This document shows, piece by piece, positions 8,991 to 18,716 of a DNA stretch of 64,000 nt; positions within the stretch are counted from its first letter, which is position 1, and each line of letters starts with the position of its first letter. A program made the translations under genes and the position numbers. Source of the DNA: Bosea sp. RAC05 (lineage in GTDB: Bacteria; Pseudomonadota; Alphaproteobacteria; Rhizobiales; Beijerinckiaceae); assembly GCF_001713455.1 (NCBI RefSeq), contig NZ_CP016464.1, forward strand, positions 4,574,001-4,638,000, in the 5' to 3' direction. The notes below the pieces were generated by a model. It was not told the DNA's origin, did not search any database, and saw only the letters and a program-made list of their open reading frames with translations.

Positions 8991-9778
8991 CCCATTGCAG
9001 CCTCGCCCGCAGCCCGGACCGCGAGAACCCGATCCGCCCCGACGGCGCCTCGGCCCGGCGCTGGCTGCTGGCGCTGCTGGCGACCGTTCCCCTCGCCCTC
9101 GTCCTCGGCTCGGTGGCGGGCTTCACGATCGGCCGTTTCGCGACCGCCGCCCCGTCCTATCGCGACCAGCGCCTCGTCCAGGTCTCGGGCGATCTGCGCC
9201 GTGTCGATGGCGACTACCTGCTGGCTCTGGGCGATTCCCATGTGGCCCGCTGGCATGCGCGGGAGCTCTGCGGCCTGCCCCTGATCAATGCCGGACTGCA
9301 TGGCGCGACGACGGCGGATGCCGATGCCTTCCTCGCACGCCTCTCCCTGCCGCACCCTCCCCGCGCGATCATCCTGACCGTCGGCACCAACGATACCAAC
9401 CGCAAGCGCTTTCGCGAGCCGCCCGAGGCCGCCATCCGCTTCCGGCATGCCTTCCGCGCGCTGCTCCGCCAGGTGATCGGCCGGTCGGAGCTCGTTCTCG
9501 TCGCCACCCTGCCGCGGATCGAGGCGAGCCAGGATGCGGTCTTCTCGACGCAGGCCGCCGCCGACATCACCGCCTCGGCGGAGGCGGCCTGCCGCAAGGA
9601 GGCCACCTGCCGCGTCGCGGACCGCTTCGGTGACGCCATACCCAGGATGGATGGGCTGCATCTCGCCGACTATGAGCGTGCCTATCGCGAGATCGCGCCC
9701 GCGATCTGCGGCGCGATCGCCGGTCACCTCACCGAGGATCTGCCAACGGGGCAGAACGTCGGCGCAGGGAGGCCATGA
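8987..9778 (+). CDS. SGNH/GDSL-family hydrolase, membrane anchored
   Basis: The protein has 263 residues. An N-terminal membrane anchor lies near residues 22-45 (RRWLLALLATVPLALVLG), so the catalytic domain is probably periplasmic. Block I is LALGDSHVARW (nucleophile Ser), block III is TVGTNDTNR and block V is MDGLHLADYE (catalytic Asp and His), so all catalytic residues are present. The family contains esterases and lipases, including O-acetyl esterases acting on polysaccharides. Substrate cannot be told. Translation is coupled to the upstream small membrane protein by an ATGA overlap. Confidence 0.8.
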   Translation: MTHCSLARSPDRENPIRPDGASARRWLLALLATVPLALVLGSVAGFTIGRFATAAPSYRDQRLVQVSGDLRRVDGDYLLALGDSHVARWHARELCGLPLINAGLHGATTADADAFLARLSLPHPPRAIILTVGTNDTNRKRFREPPEAAIRFRHAFRALLRQVIGRSELVLVATLPRIEASQDAVFSTQAAADITASAEAACRKEATCRVADRFGDAIPRMDGLHLADYERAYREIAPAICGAIAGHLTEDLPTGQNVGAGRP

Positions 9779-9871
9779 CGGTCGAGCCACCCCACTGGAT
9801 CGACGTCCGTCCCGGCCCCATCTAGGCTCCATCGCTGCCGGCCTCGGGCCGGAGCCCCGTGAGAGCCCGCC

Positions 9872-10879
9872 ATGGTCGCCATCTCCGTCCTCGATCTCGT
9901 TCCCGTCCGTGAAGGCCAGGAACCGGGCGACGCTCTTCGCGCCTCGATCGACCTCGCCCGCCATGCCGAATCCCTCGGCTACACCCGTTACTGGGTCGCC
10001 GAGCACCACAACATGGTCGGCATCGCCAGCGCCGCGACTGCCGTCGTCATCGGCCAGCTCGCCGCCGCGACGAAGACCATCCGCGTCGGCGCCGGCGGCA
10101 TCATGCTGCCCAACCACGCGCCGCTGATCATCGCCGAGCAGTTCGGAACGCTCGAGGCGCTGTTTCCCGGCCGCATCGATCTCGGCCTCGGCCGGGCGCC
10201 CGGCACCGACCAGATGACCATGCGGGCGATGCGCCGCAGCCCGATGTCATCGGACAGCTTCCCGCAGGACGTGCTCGAACTGCAGGCCTATTTCGCACCG
10301 GCCGGGCCGAACCAGGCGATACAGGCCGTGCCGGGCGCCGGGCTGAACGTCCCGCTGTGGATCCTCGGCTCGAGCCTGTTCGGCTCGCAGCTCGCCGCCG
10401 AACTCGGCCTGCCCTATGCCTTCGCCTCGCATTTCGCGCCCGATGCCCTGATGCAGGCGCTCACCGTCTACCGCGAGCGCTTCAAGCCCTCCGAGCAGCT
10501 CGCGCGGCCCCATGCCATGCCCGGCATCAACGTCATCGCCGCCGAGACCGATGCGCAGGCACGCCATCTCGCCACCTCCCTGCAGCAGCGCTTCGTCGGC
10601 ATGGTGCGCGGCCAGCGCGGCAAGCTGCAGCCGCCGATCGACGACATCGAGACCTACTGGTCGCCCAACGAGAAGGCGCATGTCGCGGGTATGCTGCGCT
10701 ACGCCTTCATCGGCTCGCCGGACACGCTGAAGCGCCAGCTCGGCGCCTTCATCACGACGACACGCGCCGACGAGATCATGGTCACCGCGCCGATCTTCGA
10801 CCACGAGGCGCGGAAGCGCTCTTACGAGATCCTGTCGGGCATCGCGCCGGAGCTGGGGATCGAAGCCAGAGCGGCCTGA
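9872..10879 (+). CDS. LLM-class flavin-dependent oxidoreductase
   Basis: The protein has 335 residues, typical of the bacterial luciferase-like monooxygenase family. It opens [20 protein letters not shown] and has the conserved [16 protein letters not shown] segment. [15 protein letters not shown] and [11 protein letters not shown] are family hallmarks of the MsnO8/YhbW-like subgroup. It presumably uses FMN or F420-like flavin; substrate unknown. The start [10 protein letters not shown] at 9872 follows a GAGAGCCC stretch. The transglutaminase gene lies 65 bp downstream on the same strand and may be cotranscribed. Confidence 0.88.
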   Translation: MVAISVLDLVPVREGQEPGDALRASIDLARHAESLGYTRYWVAEHHNMVGIASAATAVVIGQLAAATKTIRVGAGGIMLPNHAPLIIAEQFGTLEALFPGRIDLGLGRAPGTDQMTMRAMRRSPMSSDSFPQDVLELQAYFAPAGPNQAIQAVPGAGLNVPLWILGSSLFGSQLAAELGLPYAFASHFAPDALMQALTVYRERFKPSEQLARPHAMPGINVIAAETDAQARHLATSLQQRFVGMVRGQRGKLQPPIDDIETYWSPNEKAHVAGMLRYAFIGSPDTLKRQLGAFITTTRADEIMVTAPIFDHEARKRSYEILSGIAPELGIEARAA

Positions 10880-10944
10880 CCCCCAGGAACTTCCGCCCCG
10901 CCATGGCGTTGCCCGGTCTCGCGCAGGACATTCCGGGGGGACCC

Positions 10945-11748
10945 ATGAAACTCGACGTGGCGGCGACGCTGACCTATGGCTTCGACAGCGATACGCAGGT
11001 GATCGCCGCGATCGAGGCCGCCCAGTCGGCCGACCAGACGATCCTCTCCGAAAGCCTGATCATCTCGCCGGGCACCGTTCTCGTCCGCGATCTCCACCCC
11101 GAGACGGGCGAGCGGCGTTTTCGTGCGGCGCTCTCGGGCCAGGTCGAGATCCGCTACCGGGCGCTGGTCGACAACGGCACCCGCCAGCCGCTGGGCCCCG
11201 GCGCACGCCAGCATGACTGGTCGGAGCTGCCGCAGGAGGTGCTGCCCTATCTGCTGCCGAGCCGCTTCTCGCCCTCGGACGAGTTCATGCGCTTCGCCCA
11301 GCGCGAATTCTGCAGCATTCAGGGCGGCGGCGCCCGCATCCTGGCCGTGCTCGACTGGCTGCACGAGCATCTGGACTATGTCCATGGCGTCAGCCACGCC
11401 CAGACGACGGCGCAGCACACCTTCATCGACCGGGCCGGCGTCTGCCGCGACTTCACCCATCTCGGCATCGCGCTGACGCGGGCGCTGAACATTCCCGCCC
11501 GGGCGGTCAGCGCCTATGCGCTCGACCTCGACCCGCCGGATTTCCACGCCGTCTTCGAGGTCTATCTCGACGGCCGCTGGTGGCTCGTCGATCCGACGCG
11601 ACTGGCGCCCATCGAGGGCATGGTGCGGATCGCCACCGGGCGGGACGCCGCCGACATCGCCTTCCTGACCAGCCAGTTCAACTGCCAGTGCCTGGCCCAG
11701 ACGATCACCGTCTCGCGCGCGGACAATGCCGGGCAGCAGGCCGCCTGA
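10945..11748 (+). CDS. transglutaminase-like cysteine hydrolase
   Basis: The protein has 267 residues from the ATG at 10945, preceded by a GGGGGGACCC stretch; a longer start at 10904 is less likely. The N-terminal half is the beta-rich domain seen before bacterial transglutaminase domains (MKLDVAATLTYGF ... QVEIRYRALVD). The catalytic triad is Cys in AGVCRDFTHLGIALTRAL, His in DPPDFHAVFEVYLDGRWW and Asp in LVDPTRLAP. There is no signal peptide. Members are usually peptidases or amidases rather than cross-linkers. It converges with sitD, the two stops abutting exactly. Confidence 0.88.
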   Translation: MKLDVAATLTYGFDSDTQVIAAIEAAQSADQTILSESLIISPGTVLVRDLHPETGERRFRAALSGQVEIRYRALVDNGTRQPLGPGARQHDWSELPQEVLPYLLPSRFSPSDEFMRFAQREFCSIQGGGARILAVLDWLHEHLDYVHGVSHAQTTAQHTFIDRAGVCRDFTHLGIALTRALNIPARAVSAYALDLDPPDFHAVFEVYLDGRWWLVDPTRLAPIEGMVRIATGRDAADIAFLTSQFNCQCLAQTITVSRADNAGQQAA

Positions 11749-12591
11749 TCAGGCGGCCGCCGCACGCCGCGTCGAGCGGCGCAGGTTGAACGCCAGCGCC
11801 GCCAGGAAGAACGCCGCCTGAACGACGACGATGCAGGGCCCCGTCGACCCGTCCAGATGATAGCTCAGGATCGTGCCGATCACGCTCGAGACGGTGGCGA
11901 CGGCGACCGCCACCGCCAGCATCGCGTCGAAGCGCCGCGTCGTCAGGAACCCGATGGCGCCCGGCGCGATCAGCATGGCGACGACGAGGATGATGCCGAC
12001 CGCCTTCAGCGCGGCCACGATCGTCAGCGCCAGCAGCATCAGCAGGCCGAAATTCAGCCAGCGCACCGGCAGGCCGATCGCCCGCGCATGGGCGGCATCG
12101 AAAGCGACGAGCAGGAAGTCCTTCCGCTTCGCCAGCATGATCGCAACCGTGGGCAGCGCGATCGCGGCCGTTTCCGCGATGTCCGTCCAGCGCACGCCGA
12201 GCATGTTGCCGAACAGGATGTGCAGCAGGTGCTGGTCGCTCTCGACCTTGACGAACATCACGAGACCGAGCGCGAACATGCCGGAGAAGACGATGCCCAT
12301 CACCGTGTCCTCCTTCACCCGGCTGTTCTCCTTGAGATAGCCGATGGCGAGCGAACAGCTCAGGCCCGCGACAAAGGCTCCGGCCGCCAGGGGCAGGCCC
12401 AGGATCTGCGCCAGCACGATGCCGGGGAGGACGGCATGGGAGACCGCGTCCCCCATCAGCGACCAGCCCTTCAGGATCAGGAAGCAGGAGAGCACGGCGC
12501 AGACGATGCCGACGATCACCGCCACGAGGAGCCCGCGCTGCATGAACTCATGCGACAGCGGCGCGACCAGCCAGGCGTCGAGAACGCTCAT
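11749..12591 (-). CDS. sitD: manganese/iron ABC transporter permease SitD
   Basis: This 280-residue ABC-3 family permease has about eight hydrophobic segments. Hallmarks are [21 protein letters not shown] near residues 35-55 and GIVFSGMFALGL. Last gene of sitABCD, it overlaps sitC by four bases (ATGA), so the two permease subunits should be made in equal amounts. Both form the inner-membrane channel for Mn(II), possibly also Fe(II). Paralogy with SitC is obvious from the shared KGWSLMGDA motif. The C-terminal tail is basic (RRSTRRAAAA), expected on the cytosolic side. Confidence 0.92.
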   Translation of the reverse strand: MSVLDAWLVAPLSHEFMQRGLLVAVIVGIVCAVLSCFLILKGWSLMGDAVSHAVLPGIVLAQILGLPLAAGAFVAGLSCSLAIGYLKENSRVKEDTVMGIVFSGMFALGLVMFVKVESDQHLLHILFGNMLGVRWTDIAETAAIALPTVAIMLAKRKDFLLVAFDAAHARAIGLPVRWLNFGLLMLLALTIVAALKAVGIILVVAMLIAPGAIGFLTTRRFDAMLAVAVAVATVSSVIGTILSYHLDGSTGPCIVVVQAAFFLAALAFNLRRSTRRAAAA

Positions 12592-13448
12592 GGCCCCGCC
12601 TCCGGGGCCGCCCGTGCCGCCCGCGCCGCCGCCAGCCGGCCATGCTTGGGCGCGAACACGAAGGCGAGCAGGAACAGCAGGGTCTGGAACACGACGATCA
12701 GCCCGCCCGTCGAGCCGTCGAGGAAGTAGCTGGCATAGGCGCCGGCCGCGCTGGTGAATACGCCGAGTGCCACCGCGAGGCAGATCAGCCGGCCGAAGCG
12801 GTCGCAGAGCAGATAGGCGGTGGCGCCCGGCGTGATCACCATCGCGATCACCAGCACAGCCCCGACCGTCTGCAGCGCGGCCACCGTGCAGGCGCTGAGC
12901 AACACGAAGAACAGGATCTTGATCCGCATCGGCGAGAGACCGACCGCCCGCGCCTGATTCTCGTCGAAGAACACCAGCATCAGGTCGCGCCAGCGCGCCA
13001 CCAGCACGACGAGCGAGACCGCGGCGATGATCGCGACCTGGACCACGTCCTCGTCCGAGATGCCGAGGATGTTGCCGAGCACGATCGACTGCACGTCGAC
13101 CGAGGTCGGGTTGATCGAGACGATCAGGAGCCCGACCGCGAAGAAGGTGGTGAAGACGATGCCGATGACGGCGTCCTCGCGCAGCTGCGTGCGCACCCGC
13201 ACCAGCGCCATGGCGAGCGCCGCCAGCAGGCCCGAGAAGAAGGCGCCGGCCGCATAAGGCACCTTCAGCAGATAGGCGAGCGCGACGCCCGGCACGATCG
13301 CATGGGCCAGCGCGTCGCCCATCAGCGACCAGCCCTTCAGCATCAGGAAGCAGGACAGGAAGGCGCAGACCCCGCCGACCAGCGCCGAGACCCAGATCGC
13401 CCGGAGCATGTACTGGTAGCCGAAGGGTTCCAGCAGAAGCGCGATCAC
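12588..13448 (-). CDS. sitC: manganese/iron ABC transporter permease SitC
   Basis: This 286-residue permease is the first of the tandem pair. It has the ABC-3 signature [21 protein letters not shown] near residues 36-56 and seven to eight hydrophobic segments. The short Ala/Arg-rich tail ([11 protein letters not shown]) is cytosolic by charge. It overlaps sitB upstream and sitD downstream by four bases each. It imports Mn(II)/Fe(II) across the inner membrane with SitD and SitB. Zinc is an alternative substrate for this transporter family, but the neighbouring binding protein resembles SitA. Confidence 0.92.
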   Translation of the reverse strand: MIALLLEPFGYQYMLRAIWVSALVGGVCAFLSCFLMLKGWSLMGDALAHAIVPGVALAYLLKVPYAAGAFFSGLLAALAMALVRVRTQLREDAVIGIVFTTFFAVGLLIVSINPTSVDVQSIVLGNILGISDEDVVQVAIIAAVSLVVLVARWRDLMLVFFDENQARAVGLSPMRIKILFFVLLSACTVAALQTVGAVLVIAMVITPGATAYLLCDRFGRLICLAVALGVFTSAAGAYASYFLDGSTGGLIVVFQTLLFLLAFVFAPKHGRLAAARAARAAPEAGP

Positions 13449-14371
13449 GGCGCGCGATCCTTTGCCGTGTCGGCCGCCTCGCCGGTGGTCTGTCCGCCCG
13501 CGACGCGCTCGCTGTCGCGCTTGCCGTAGAGCACCAGCGGGCGCTCGTCGTCGGTGATCACGGTGACGCGCCGGTCGTCCTCGTCGTCATGGAGGTCGGC
13601 GCCGCCGAGGCGGAAGTGCCGCAGCGCCCCGCCGAAGGCGCGCTGGAGATTGTCGTGGGTGAAGGTCGTCGCGGTCGGCCCGGCCGCCAGCACCGTCTTG
13701 TTGATGATCACGACCTGGTCGCAGAAATCCGGAATCGAGCCGAGATTATGCGTCGAGACCAGCATCAGCCGGCCCTCGTCGCGCAACTCGCGCATCAGCG
13801 CGACGATCGCATCCTCGGTCTTGACGTCGACGCCGGTGAACGGCTCGTCGAGCAGGATGACCTGCCCGCCCTGCGCCAGCGCGCGCGCCAGGAAGACGCG
13901 CTTGCGCTGTCCGCCCGACAACTCGCCGATCTGGCGCGTGCGGAACTCCAGCATGTTGACGCGCGCGAGCGCCTGCTCGACCGCCTCGCGATCCGCCTGC
14001 CGCGCGATCCGCAGGAAGCCCATATGGCCGTAGCGGCCCATCATCACCACATCCTCGACCAGGACGGGGAAGGTCCAGTCGACCTCCTCGGCCTGCGGCA
14101 CATAGGCGACGAGCCCGCGCTTCAGCGCTTGGCCCACGGGGAGACCCGCGATAGAGACCGAGCCGCGCGCCGGCTTGAGGAAACCCATCAACGTCTTGAA
14201 CAGCGTCGACTTGCCGGAGCCGTTGATGCCGACCAGCGCGCAGATCGTGCCCGCCCCGAGCGCGAAGGAGGCGTCGCTCACCGCGGTGACGCCATTGGCG
14301 TAGCGCACGGTGACGCCCTCGACCGTGATCGACGGCATGCCTTCACGCCAAGCGGCAGCCGGCGCGTTCAA
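13445..14371 (-). CDS. sitB: manganese/iron ABC transporter ATPase SitB
   Basis: The protein has 308 residues. Walker A is GINGSGKST near residue 53, the signature is [15 protein letters not shown], Walker B is [12 protein letters not shown], and the H-loop His is in VSTHNLGSI. After the ATPase core a tail of about 60 residues ([24 protein letters not shown]) is longer than in many homologues. The gene overlaps sitA and sitC by four bases on either side, so all four sit genes are translationally chained. It powers metal import from the cytosolic face. Confidence 0.93.
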   Translation of the reverse strand: MNAPAAAWREGMPSITVEGVTVRYANGVTAVSDASFALGAGTICALVGINGSGKSTLFKTLMGFLKPARGSVSIAGLPVGQALKRGLVAYVPQAEEVDWTFPVLVEDVVMMGRYGHMGFLRIARQADREAVEQALARVNMLEFRTRQIGELSGGQRKRVFLARALAQGGQVILLDEPFTGVDVKTEDAIVALMRELRDEGRLMLVSTHNLGSIPDFCDQVVIINKTVLAAGPTATTFTHDNLQRAFGGALRHFRLGGADLHDDEDDRRVTVITDDERPLVLYGKRDSERVAGGQTTGEAADTAKDRAP

Positions 14372-15276
14372 TGGCCGAAACCCGTGGCGACCGTGCCCAC
14401 CGTGGTCTCCAGCAGCTTCAGATAGGTCGGCACCGGTCCATCCGCCGCCGACAGCGAGTCGACATAGAGCACGCCGCCATAGCGGGCGCCGGTCTCGCGC
14501 GCGACCTGCCTGGCCGCCTTGTCGGAAATCGTGCTTTCGCTGAACACGGTCGGGATCTTGTTCTTGCGGACGAGGTCGATCAGCCGGCGCACCTGCTGCG
14601 GCGTGCCCTGCTGGTCGGCATTGATCGGCCAGAGATAGGCCTCGCGCCAGCCATAGTCACGGGCGAGATAGGAAAAGGCCCCCTCGCTGGTGACGAGCCA
14701 GCGTTGCGCCGGCGGCACCTTGTCGAGCCGCGCCCGCAGCGGCGCGTCGACTGACCTGATCTTGTCGGCATAGGCCTTGGCGTTGGCGGCGTAGATGTCC
14801 GCCCGCGCCGGATCGGCCGCGGCCAGCGCCTTGCGGATGTTCTCGACATAGATCAGCGCGTTTGTCGTCGACATCCAGGCATGCGGGTTGGGCCGCCCCT
14901 GATAGGGCCCTTCCGTGATCCCCATCGGCACGACGCCTTCGCTGACCACGGCGCTGCGGACATTCTTCACATTGTCGAAGAAGCGCTCGAACCAGCGCTC
15001 GAGATTGAGCCCGTTCCAGAGCACGAGATCGGCGGATTGCGCCTTCACCACGTCGAGCGGCGTCGGCTGGTAATCGTGGATCTCGGCGCCGGGCTTGGTG
15101 ATCGACTCCACGATCGCGGCCTCGCCAGCCACGTTCTGTGCGATGTCCTGGATCACCGTGAAGGTGGTGACGACGCGCAGCTTCTTGTCCTGCGCGAGGG
15201 CAGCGCCCGGCGGGGCTGCGAGCGCAACGGCCAGCAGCATGGCCCCGGAGAGCAGGACGGATCGTCGAGGGAACAT
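14368..15276 (-). CDS. sitA: manganese/iron-binding periplasmic protein SitA
   Basis: The protein has 302 residues from the ATG at 15276 ([11 protein letters not shown]), with a signal peptide to about residue 29 ([12 protein letters not shown]). The frame is open for 173 more codons upstream but overlaps the regulator gene, so it is rejected. Features match Sit[57 protein letters not shown] and [13 protein letters not shown]. Together these supply the two His and two acidic metal ligands. There is no His-rich loop like that of zinc proteins (ZnuA), which favours Mn/Fe. It is the first gene of the operon, divergent from a Fur/Mur regulator. Confidence 0.92.
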   Translation of the reverse strand: MFPRRSVLLSGAMLLAVALAAPPGAALAQDKKLRVVTTFTVIQDIAQNVAGEAAIVESITKPGAEIHDYQPTPLDVVKAQSADLVLWNGLNLERWFERFFDNVKNVRSAVVSEGVVPMGITEGPYQGRPNPHAWMSTTNALIYVENIRKALAAADPARADIYAANAKAYADKIRSVDAPLRARLDKVPPAQRWLVTSEGAFSYLARDYGWREAYLWPINADQQGTPQQVRRLIDLVRKNKIPTVFSESTISDKAARQVARETGARYGGVLYVDSLSAADGPVPTYLKLLETTVGTVATGFGH

Positions 15277-15311
15277 GTCGGCTCCTGTCGGCTGGATGCG
15301 ATGATACGCTA

Positions 15312-15357
15312 TTGCAACGCACTTGCATCTGTCAATGCAGTTGCAACACATTTGCAA
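15312..15357. promoter_or_regulatory. paired TTGCAA-N5-TTGCAA operator-like sites between sitA and the Fur/Mur gene
   Basis: Two 17-bp sites start 29 bp apart: 15312-15328 (TTGCAA, 5 bases, TTGCAT) and 15341-15357 (TTGCAA, 5 bases, TTGCAA). TTGCAA is itself palindromic. The sites fill the short gap between the divergent sitA and regulator starts, so a dimeric regulator bound there would control both. They look like the TGCAA-containing manganese-responsive elements of rhizobial Mur, as I recall them. Binding by the adjacent regulator is inferred. Confidence 0.65.
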
Positions 15358-15402
15358 TAAGGAGTTTTTGCAGATGCCTCTCAGAATTGCTATGCCGGCA
15401 CC

Positions 15403-15852
15403 ATGACGGGAATCGCGCAGCGCGTGGCCGGGTTCGAGGGCCAACTGAGGGATGCCGGGCTGCGGATGACGCAGCAGCGCCGGCTGATCCTGCGCGTGCT
15501 GGCGGAAGCCGATGATCATCCCGACGCGAAGGGCATCTTCACTCGCGCCTTCGCGCTCGACCCGACGCTGTCGCTCTCGACGGTCTATCGCACCATGAAG
15601 GTGCTGGAGACGCAAGGCGCCATCGAGCGCCACGCCTTCGAGGACGGCGTCTCGCGCTACGAGCACGCCGACCAGGAGCATCACGACCACCTCATCGACG
15701 TCGAGAGCGGCGAGGTGATCGAGTTTTCCTCCGACGCGATCGAGGAACTGCAGCGCCGCATCGCCGCCGAACTCGGCTACGAGCTCGTCCGCCACCGGCT
15801 CGAACTCTACGGACGCAAGAAGCGGCCGGGCGTCAGGGGCAAGAAGGGCTAG
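15403..15852 (+). CDS. Fur/Mur-family metal-responsive repressor
   Basis: The protein has 149 residues. An N-terminal winged helix carries LRMTQQRRLILRVLAE and LSTVYRTMKVLETQGAIERH; the dimerisation domain follows. The metal-site HHDH motif is intact (QEHHDHLIDVESGEVIEF). The Cys pairs of classical Fur/Zur structural zinc sites are absent, as in alphaproteobacterial Mur/Fur. VRHRLELYG near the C-terminus is typical. It is divergent from sitABCD, which suggests a manganese-responsive repressor of sit (Mur role). Fur-like iron sensing cannot be excluded by sequence alone. Confidence 0.9.
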   Translation: MTGIAQRVAGFEGQLRDAGLRMTQQRRLILRVLAEADDHPDAKGIFTRAFALDPTLSLSTVYRTMKVLETQGAIERHAFEDGVSRYEHADQEHHDHLIDVESGEVIEFSSDAIEELQRRIAAELGYELVRHRLELYGRKKRPGVRGKKG

Positions 15853-15858
15853 GCCGCG

Positions 15859-17442
15859 TCAGCTGTCCGCCCGCCAGGGATAGCTCCAGGTCTCCGTCAG
15901 GGTCTTGTCGCCGCTCTTCAGGAAGGCGCGCATTTCGGCGAGCTGGCCGGGTTCGACGACGATGTCGATGAAGGCCCGGAAGCCCTTGGTCTTCGGGTTC
16001 GGGACGATGAAGGCGCGGTCGATGCGGCCATAGGCGATCGAGGGCACGATCTCGACCTTCTCGGGCTGCTTGAGGTGATAGTCGAGATCGCCGCCGGCGA
16101 AGTCGACGATGAAGCGCCGCGCACCCGCATTGACCGGCTCCCCCGAACCGAGCGCCTTGGGCTTGGCCTGATAGGTGTTGATGATCCGTCCACCCGGATG
16201 AAGGTCGCTGGAATCCAGCATCGCCGTCAGCTTGTAGCCGAAGGAGAATGCCCGCCCCGGCTCCAGGGGCACTTTCGGCGCCCAGAGCGCGACAATGTTG
16301 TCGTTGGTCTCGTCGGTGGTGGGAATCTCGATCAGTTCGACCACGCCCTCGCCCCAGTCGCCCTGCGGCTCGATCCAGTAGGACGGCCGCAGTTCGTAGT
16401 TCAGGTCGAGGTCCTGGTAGTGCTCGAAGACGCGGTCGCGCTGCATCAGGCCGAAGCCGCGGACATTGCGCTCGACGAAGGAGGAGATCGCCTGCTGGCG
16501 CGGATTGCGCAGCGGCCGCCAGATCCACTCACCCGTGCCGGAATGGATCATCAGCCCGTCGGAGTCGTGCAGTTCGGTCCGGAAATCGTCGTGGAAGCGG
16601 CGATCATTCTCGCCGGTGAAGAACATCGAGGTCAGCGGCGCCAGCCCGAGCTTGTCGATCGGCTTGCGCGGGAACAGCGTCGCGCCGACATCGACCACCG
16701 CATCGACGTCGGGATAGACGTGGAAGCGATAGGCCCCGGTCACGGAGGGCGAATCGAGGAGGGCATAGATCGTGACCCGCTCGGCATTGGCGGCCGGCGC
16801 CTCGACCCAGAACTCCCGGAACATCGGGAACTCTTCGCCCGGCACGCCGGCACCGATCGAGAGACCCCGCGCCGACAGCCCGTAGCGCTGCTCGCGGCCG
16901 AGCACGCGGAAATAGCTCGCGCCGATGAAGGAGATCAGCTCGTCGAAGATCCGCGGATCGTTCAGCGGGTAGTGCAGCCGGAAGCCGGCGAAGCCGAGAT
17001 TGACCGGCAGCGGCTTCTCGAACTTGACGCGCCCATAGTCGAACAGGTTGGCCGAATACGGCACCGGCGTCGCCACGCCGTCGCGCACCACATTGACCAC
17101 GACGGGGCGGGTGAAGAGGAAGCCAGGATGGAACATCTGCATCCGGAACGGGCTGCCGTTCTGGGCCAGCAGCGCCCGCTCGGGCCGGAAGCGGATGTCG
17201 CGCCAGGCATCGAAATCGAGCCGGGACAGCGGCTCGGGCAGGTTCGGGCCGGGCTCATAGGCCACAGCCGCGATTTCGCGGGCCCGGTTGACCACATGGT
17301 CGAAGCCGAAGCGCGGCTGCTGTTCGGCCGAAGGCTCGGCCGGGGGAACCGGCTGCTGCGCCAGCAGGGCCGAGGGCGCGGTCGAGAGGCCGAGGGCGGC
17401 GGAAAGCCCCGCCAGGACGCGGCGGCGATCGATCGTGGTCAT
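15859..17442 (-). CDS. OpgG/OpgD (MdoG/MdoD) family periplasmic glucan biosynthesis protein
   Basis: The protein has 527 residues, the usual length. Its N-terminus is a twin-arginine-type signal (DRRRVLAGLSAALGLSTAPSALLAQ), pointing to Tat export and to OpgD rather than Sec-exported OpgG. The mature protein begins FGFDHVVNRAREIAAV and has the beta-sandwich family signatures RPERALLAQ, GASYFRVLGREQRYGLSARGL and WIWRPLRNPRQQ. Members shape osmoregulated periplasmic glucans. No opgH glucosyltransferase gene is adjacent. The gene converges on the Fur/Mur gene with a 6-bp gap. Confidence 0.88.
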   Translation of the reverse strand: MTTIDRRRVLAGLSAALGLSTAPSALLAQQPVPPAEPSAEQQPRFGFDHVVNRAREIAAVAYEPGPNLPEPLSRLDFDAWRDIRFRPERALLAQNGSPFRMQMFHPGFLFTRPVVVNVVRDGVATPVPYSANLFDYGRVKFEKPLPVNLGFAGFRLHYPLNDPRIFDELISFIGASYFRVLGREQRYGLSARGLSIGAGVPGEEFPMFREFWVEAPAANAERVTIYALLDSPSVTGAYRFHVYPDVDAVVDVGATLFPRKPIDKLGLAPLTSMFFTGENDRRFHDDFRTELHDSDGLMIHSGTGEWIWRPLRNPRQQAISSFVERNVRGFGLMQRDRVFEHYQDLDLNYELRPSYWIEPQGDWGEGVVELIEIPTTDETNDNIVALWAPKVPLEPGRAFSFGYKLTAMLDSSDLHPGGRIINTYQAKPKALGSGEPVNAGARRFIVDFAGGDLDYHLKQPEKVEIVPSIAYGRIDRAFIVPNPKTKGFRAFIDIVVEPGQLAEMRAFLKSGDKTLTETWSYPWRADS

Positions 17443-17574
17443 GACGGATCCGTGGTCTGGCGACCGCCGGGTGACGGCCGCCGAAGGCTTGCTCGGCCGT
17501 GACTTAGGCGAGGAAATGGGGCCGGTCTAGGGCCGGTCCGCCGCCGGGCGCGACGCCCCGGCGACATCGCGCCG

Positions 17575-17603
17575 TTGACGGTTCGCCGAAGGGCCGGCTA
17601 GCG
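17575..17603 (+). promoter_or_regulatory. sigma-70 promoter upstream of the glyoxalase-fold gene
   Basis: TTGACG (17575-17580), a 17-bp spacer and CTAGCG (17598-17603) form a good alphaproteobacterial housekeeping promoter. Transcription would start near 17610 and leave a 5' leader of about 145 nt. The rest of the 313-bp gap (17443-17755) between the divergent genes shows no other clear feature. Confidence 0.55.
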
Positions 17604-17755
17604 TCGTCTCAAGGCCGGATGCAGCCTGCCGCTCGCGCCCGCAAGGGTTGGGTGAATGCATCCCGACATGGATATCCGGTCCCGATCGTTCGGTGGACGG
17701 CCGTCAGCAATGCGAGCCCTGATCGTCCCGTCCGCCTGCGAGAAGGATCACGACG

Positions 17756-18319
17756 ATGCGAAGCTTTCGCGATGCGAAGCTGATGGCGAAGACCCTGCGC
17801 GAGGCGATGGCCTCCCGGCAGATCGATCTCTCCCACTCCGAGACCCTCGAAATCGTGGCGCGCCAGTTCGGCCTGGCCGACTGGAACACGGCTGCGGCTC
17901 GCCTGGGCGAGCACCGCGCTGACCCGACCCCGGCGTGGGGCGACGCCTCCGGCGTCGGGCTCGGATCGGGCATTCCGATCCTGCGGATTTTCGACCTCGA
18001 GAAGGCGCGGGAGTTCTACCTCGACTTCCTCGGCTTCACGCTGGACTGGGAGCACCGCTTCGGCCCGAATTTTCCGATCTACATGCAGGTCTCGCGCTCC
18101 GGCCTGACGCTGCATCTCTCCGAGCACCATGGCGACGCCAGCCCGGGGGCGACGGTCTTCGTCAGGATCAAGGGCGTCGATGCCTTCCGCGCCGAACTGA
18201 TCGGCAAGGACTACGCCTATTCGAAGCCATCCATTCAGGAGGATGCGCCGGGCGGTCGCACGCTGCAGGTGCCCGATCCGTTCGGGAACCGCATCCGCTT
18301 CACCCAGGCGCGGGACTAG
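17756..18319 (+). CDS. glyoxalase-superfamily protein with N-terminal helical extension
   Basis: The protein has 187 residues. Residues 1-50 are a helical extension (RSFRDAKLMAKTLREAMASR ... LSHSETLEIVARQFGLADWN) that marks a known subfamily of glyoxalase-like proteins. From about residue 68 there is a vicinal-oxygen-chelate fold: IPILRIFDLEKAREFYLDFLGF, YMQVSRSGLTLHLSEHHG, and the end VPDPFGNRIRF. Members include bleomycin-resistance-like and dioxygenase-like proteins. No specific substrate can be assigned. It converges on vapC with a 7-bp gap. Confidence 0.82.
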   Translation: MRSFRDAKLMAKTLREAMASRQIDLSHSETLEIVARQFGLADWNTAAARLGEHRADPTPAWGDASGVGLGSGIPILRIFDLEKAREFYLDFLGFTLDWEHRFGPNFPIYMQVSRSGLTLHLSEHHGDASPGATVFVRIKGVDAFRAELIGKDYAYSKPSIQEDAPGGRTLQVPDPFGNRIRFTQARD

Positions 18320-18326
18320 GCGGCGT

Positions 18327-18716
18327 TCAGGCGATGGCCAATGGCAAGTACTGCGCGATCAGGTCGAAATCCCGGTCCTGATGGAGCAGGGCATGGCCGC
18401 GTTCGATGCAAAAGGTGGCGATCAGGAGATCGATCGTCTTGCGGATGGTCACTCCCCGCCCCCTCAGAAAGCGCGAATGCCGGGCGGCGGCCAGCGCGAG
18501 CGCCACATCGACCATCGGCTCGATCCTGAAGCGGCGCATCGCCCGCTCGAGACTTTCGGCGTGGCGCTCGTCGCGGGCGCCGCGCAGAAGCTCCATCAGG
18601 ACCAGATCGCCAACGATGATCCGCGTCGGCGACGGCATCCCTGACAGCGCGGCGACGGCTGGACTGCTTTGCGCACGCAGCTGTGCGATCCAGACAGAGC
18701 TGTCGACCACAATCAT
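18327..18716 (-). CDS. vapC: VapC-type PIN-domain toxin
   Basis: The protein has 129 residues from the ATG at 18716 (MIVVDSSVWIAQL). PIN-domain acidic residues are visible: Asp in VVDSS, Glu in LMELLRGARDE, Asp in RKTIDLLIATFC and Asp in LLHQDRDFD. It should be a Mg-dependent RNase, in VapC usually cutting tRNA or rRNA. The start overlaps the VapB stop by four bases (ATGA at 18713-18716). The conserved catalytic residues suggest an active toxin. Confidence 0.88.
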   Translation of the reverse strand: MIVVDSSVWIAQLRAQSSPAVAALSGMPSPTRIIVGDLVLMELLRGARDERHAESLERAMRRFRIEPMVDVALALAAARHSRFLRGRGVTIRKTIDLLIATFCIERGHALLHQDRDFDLIAQYLPLAIA

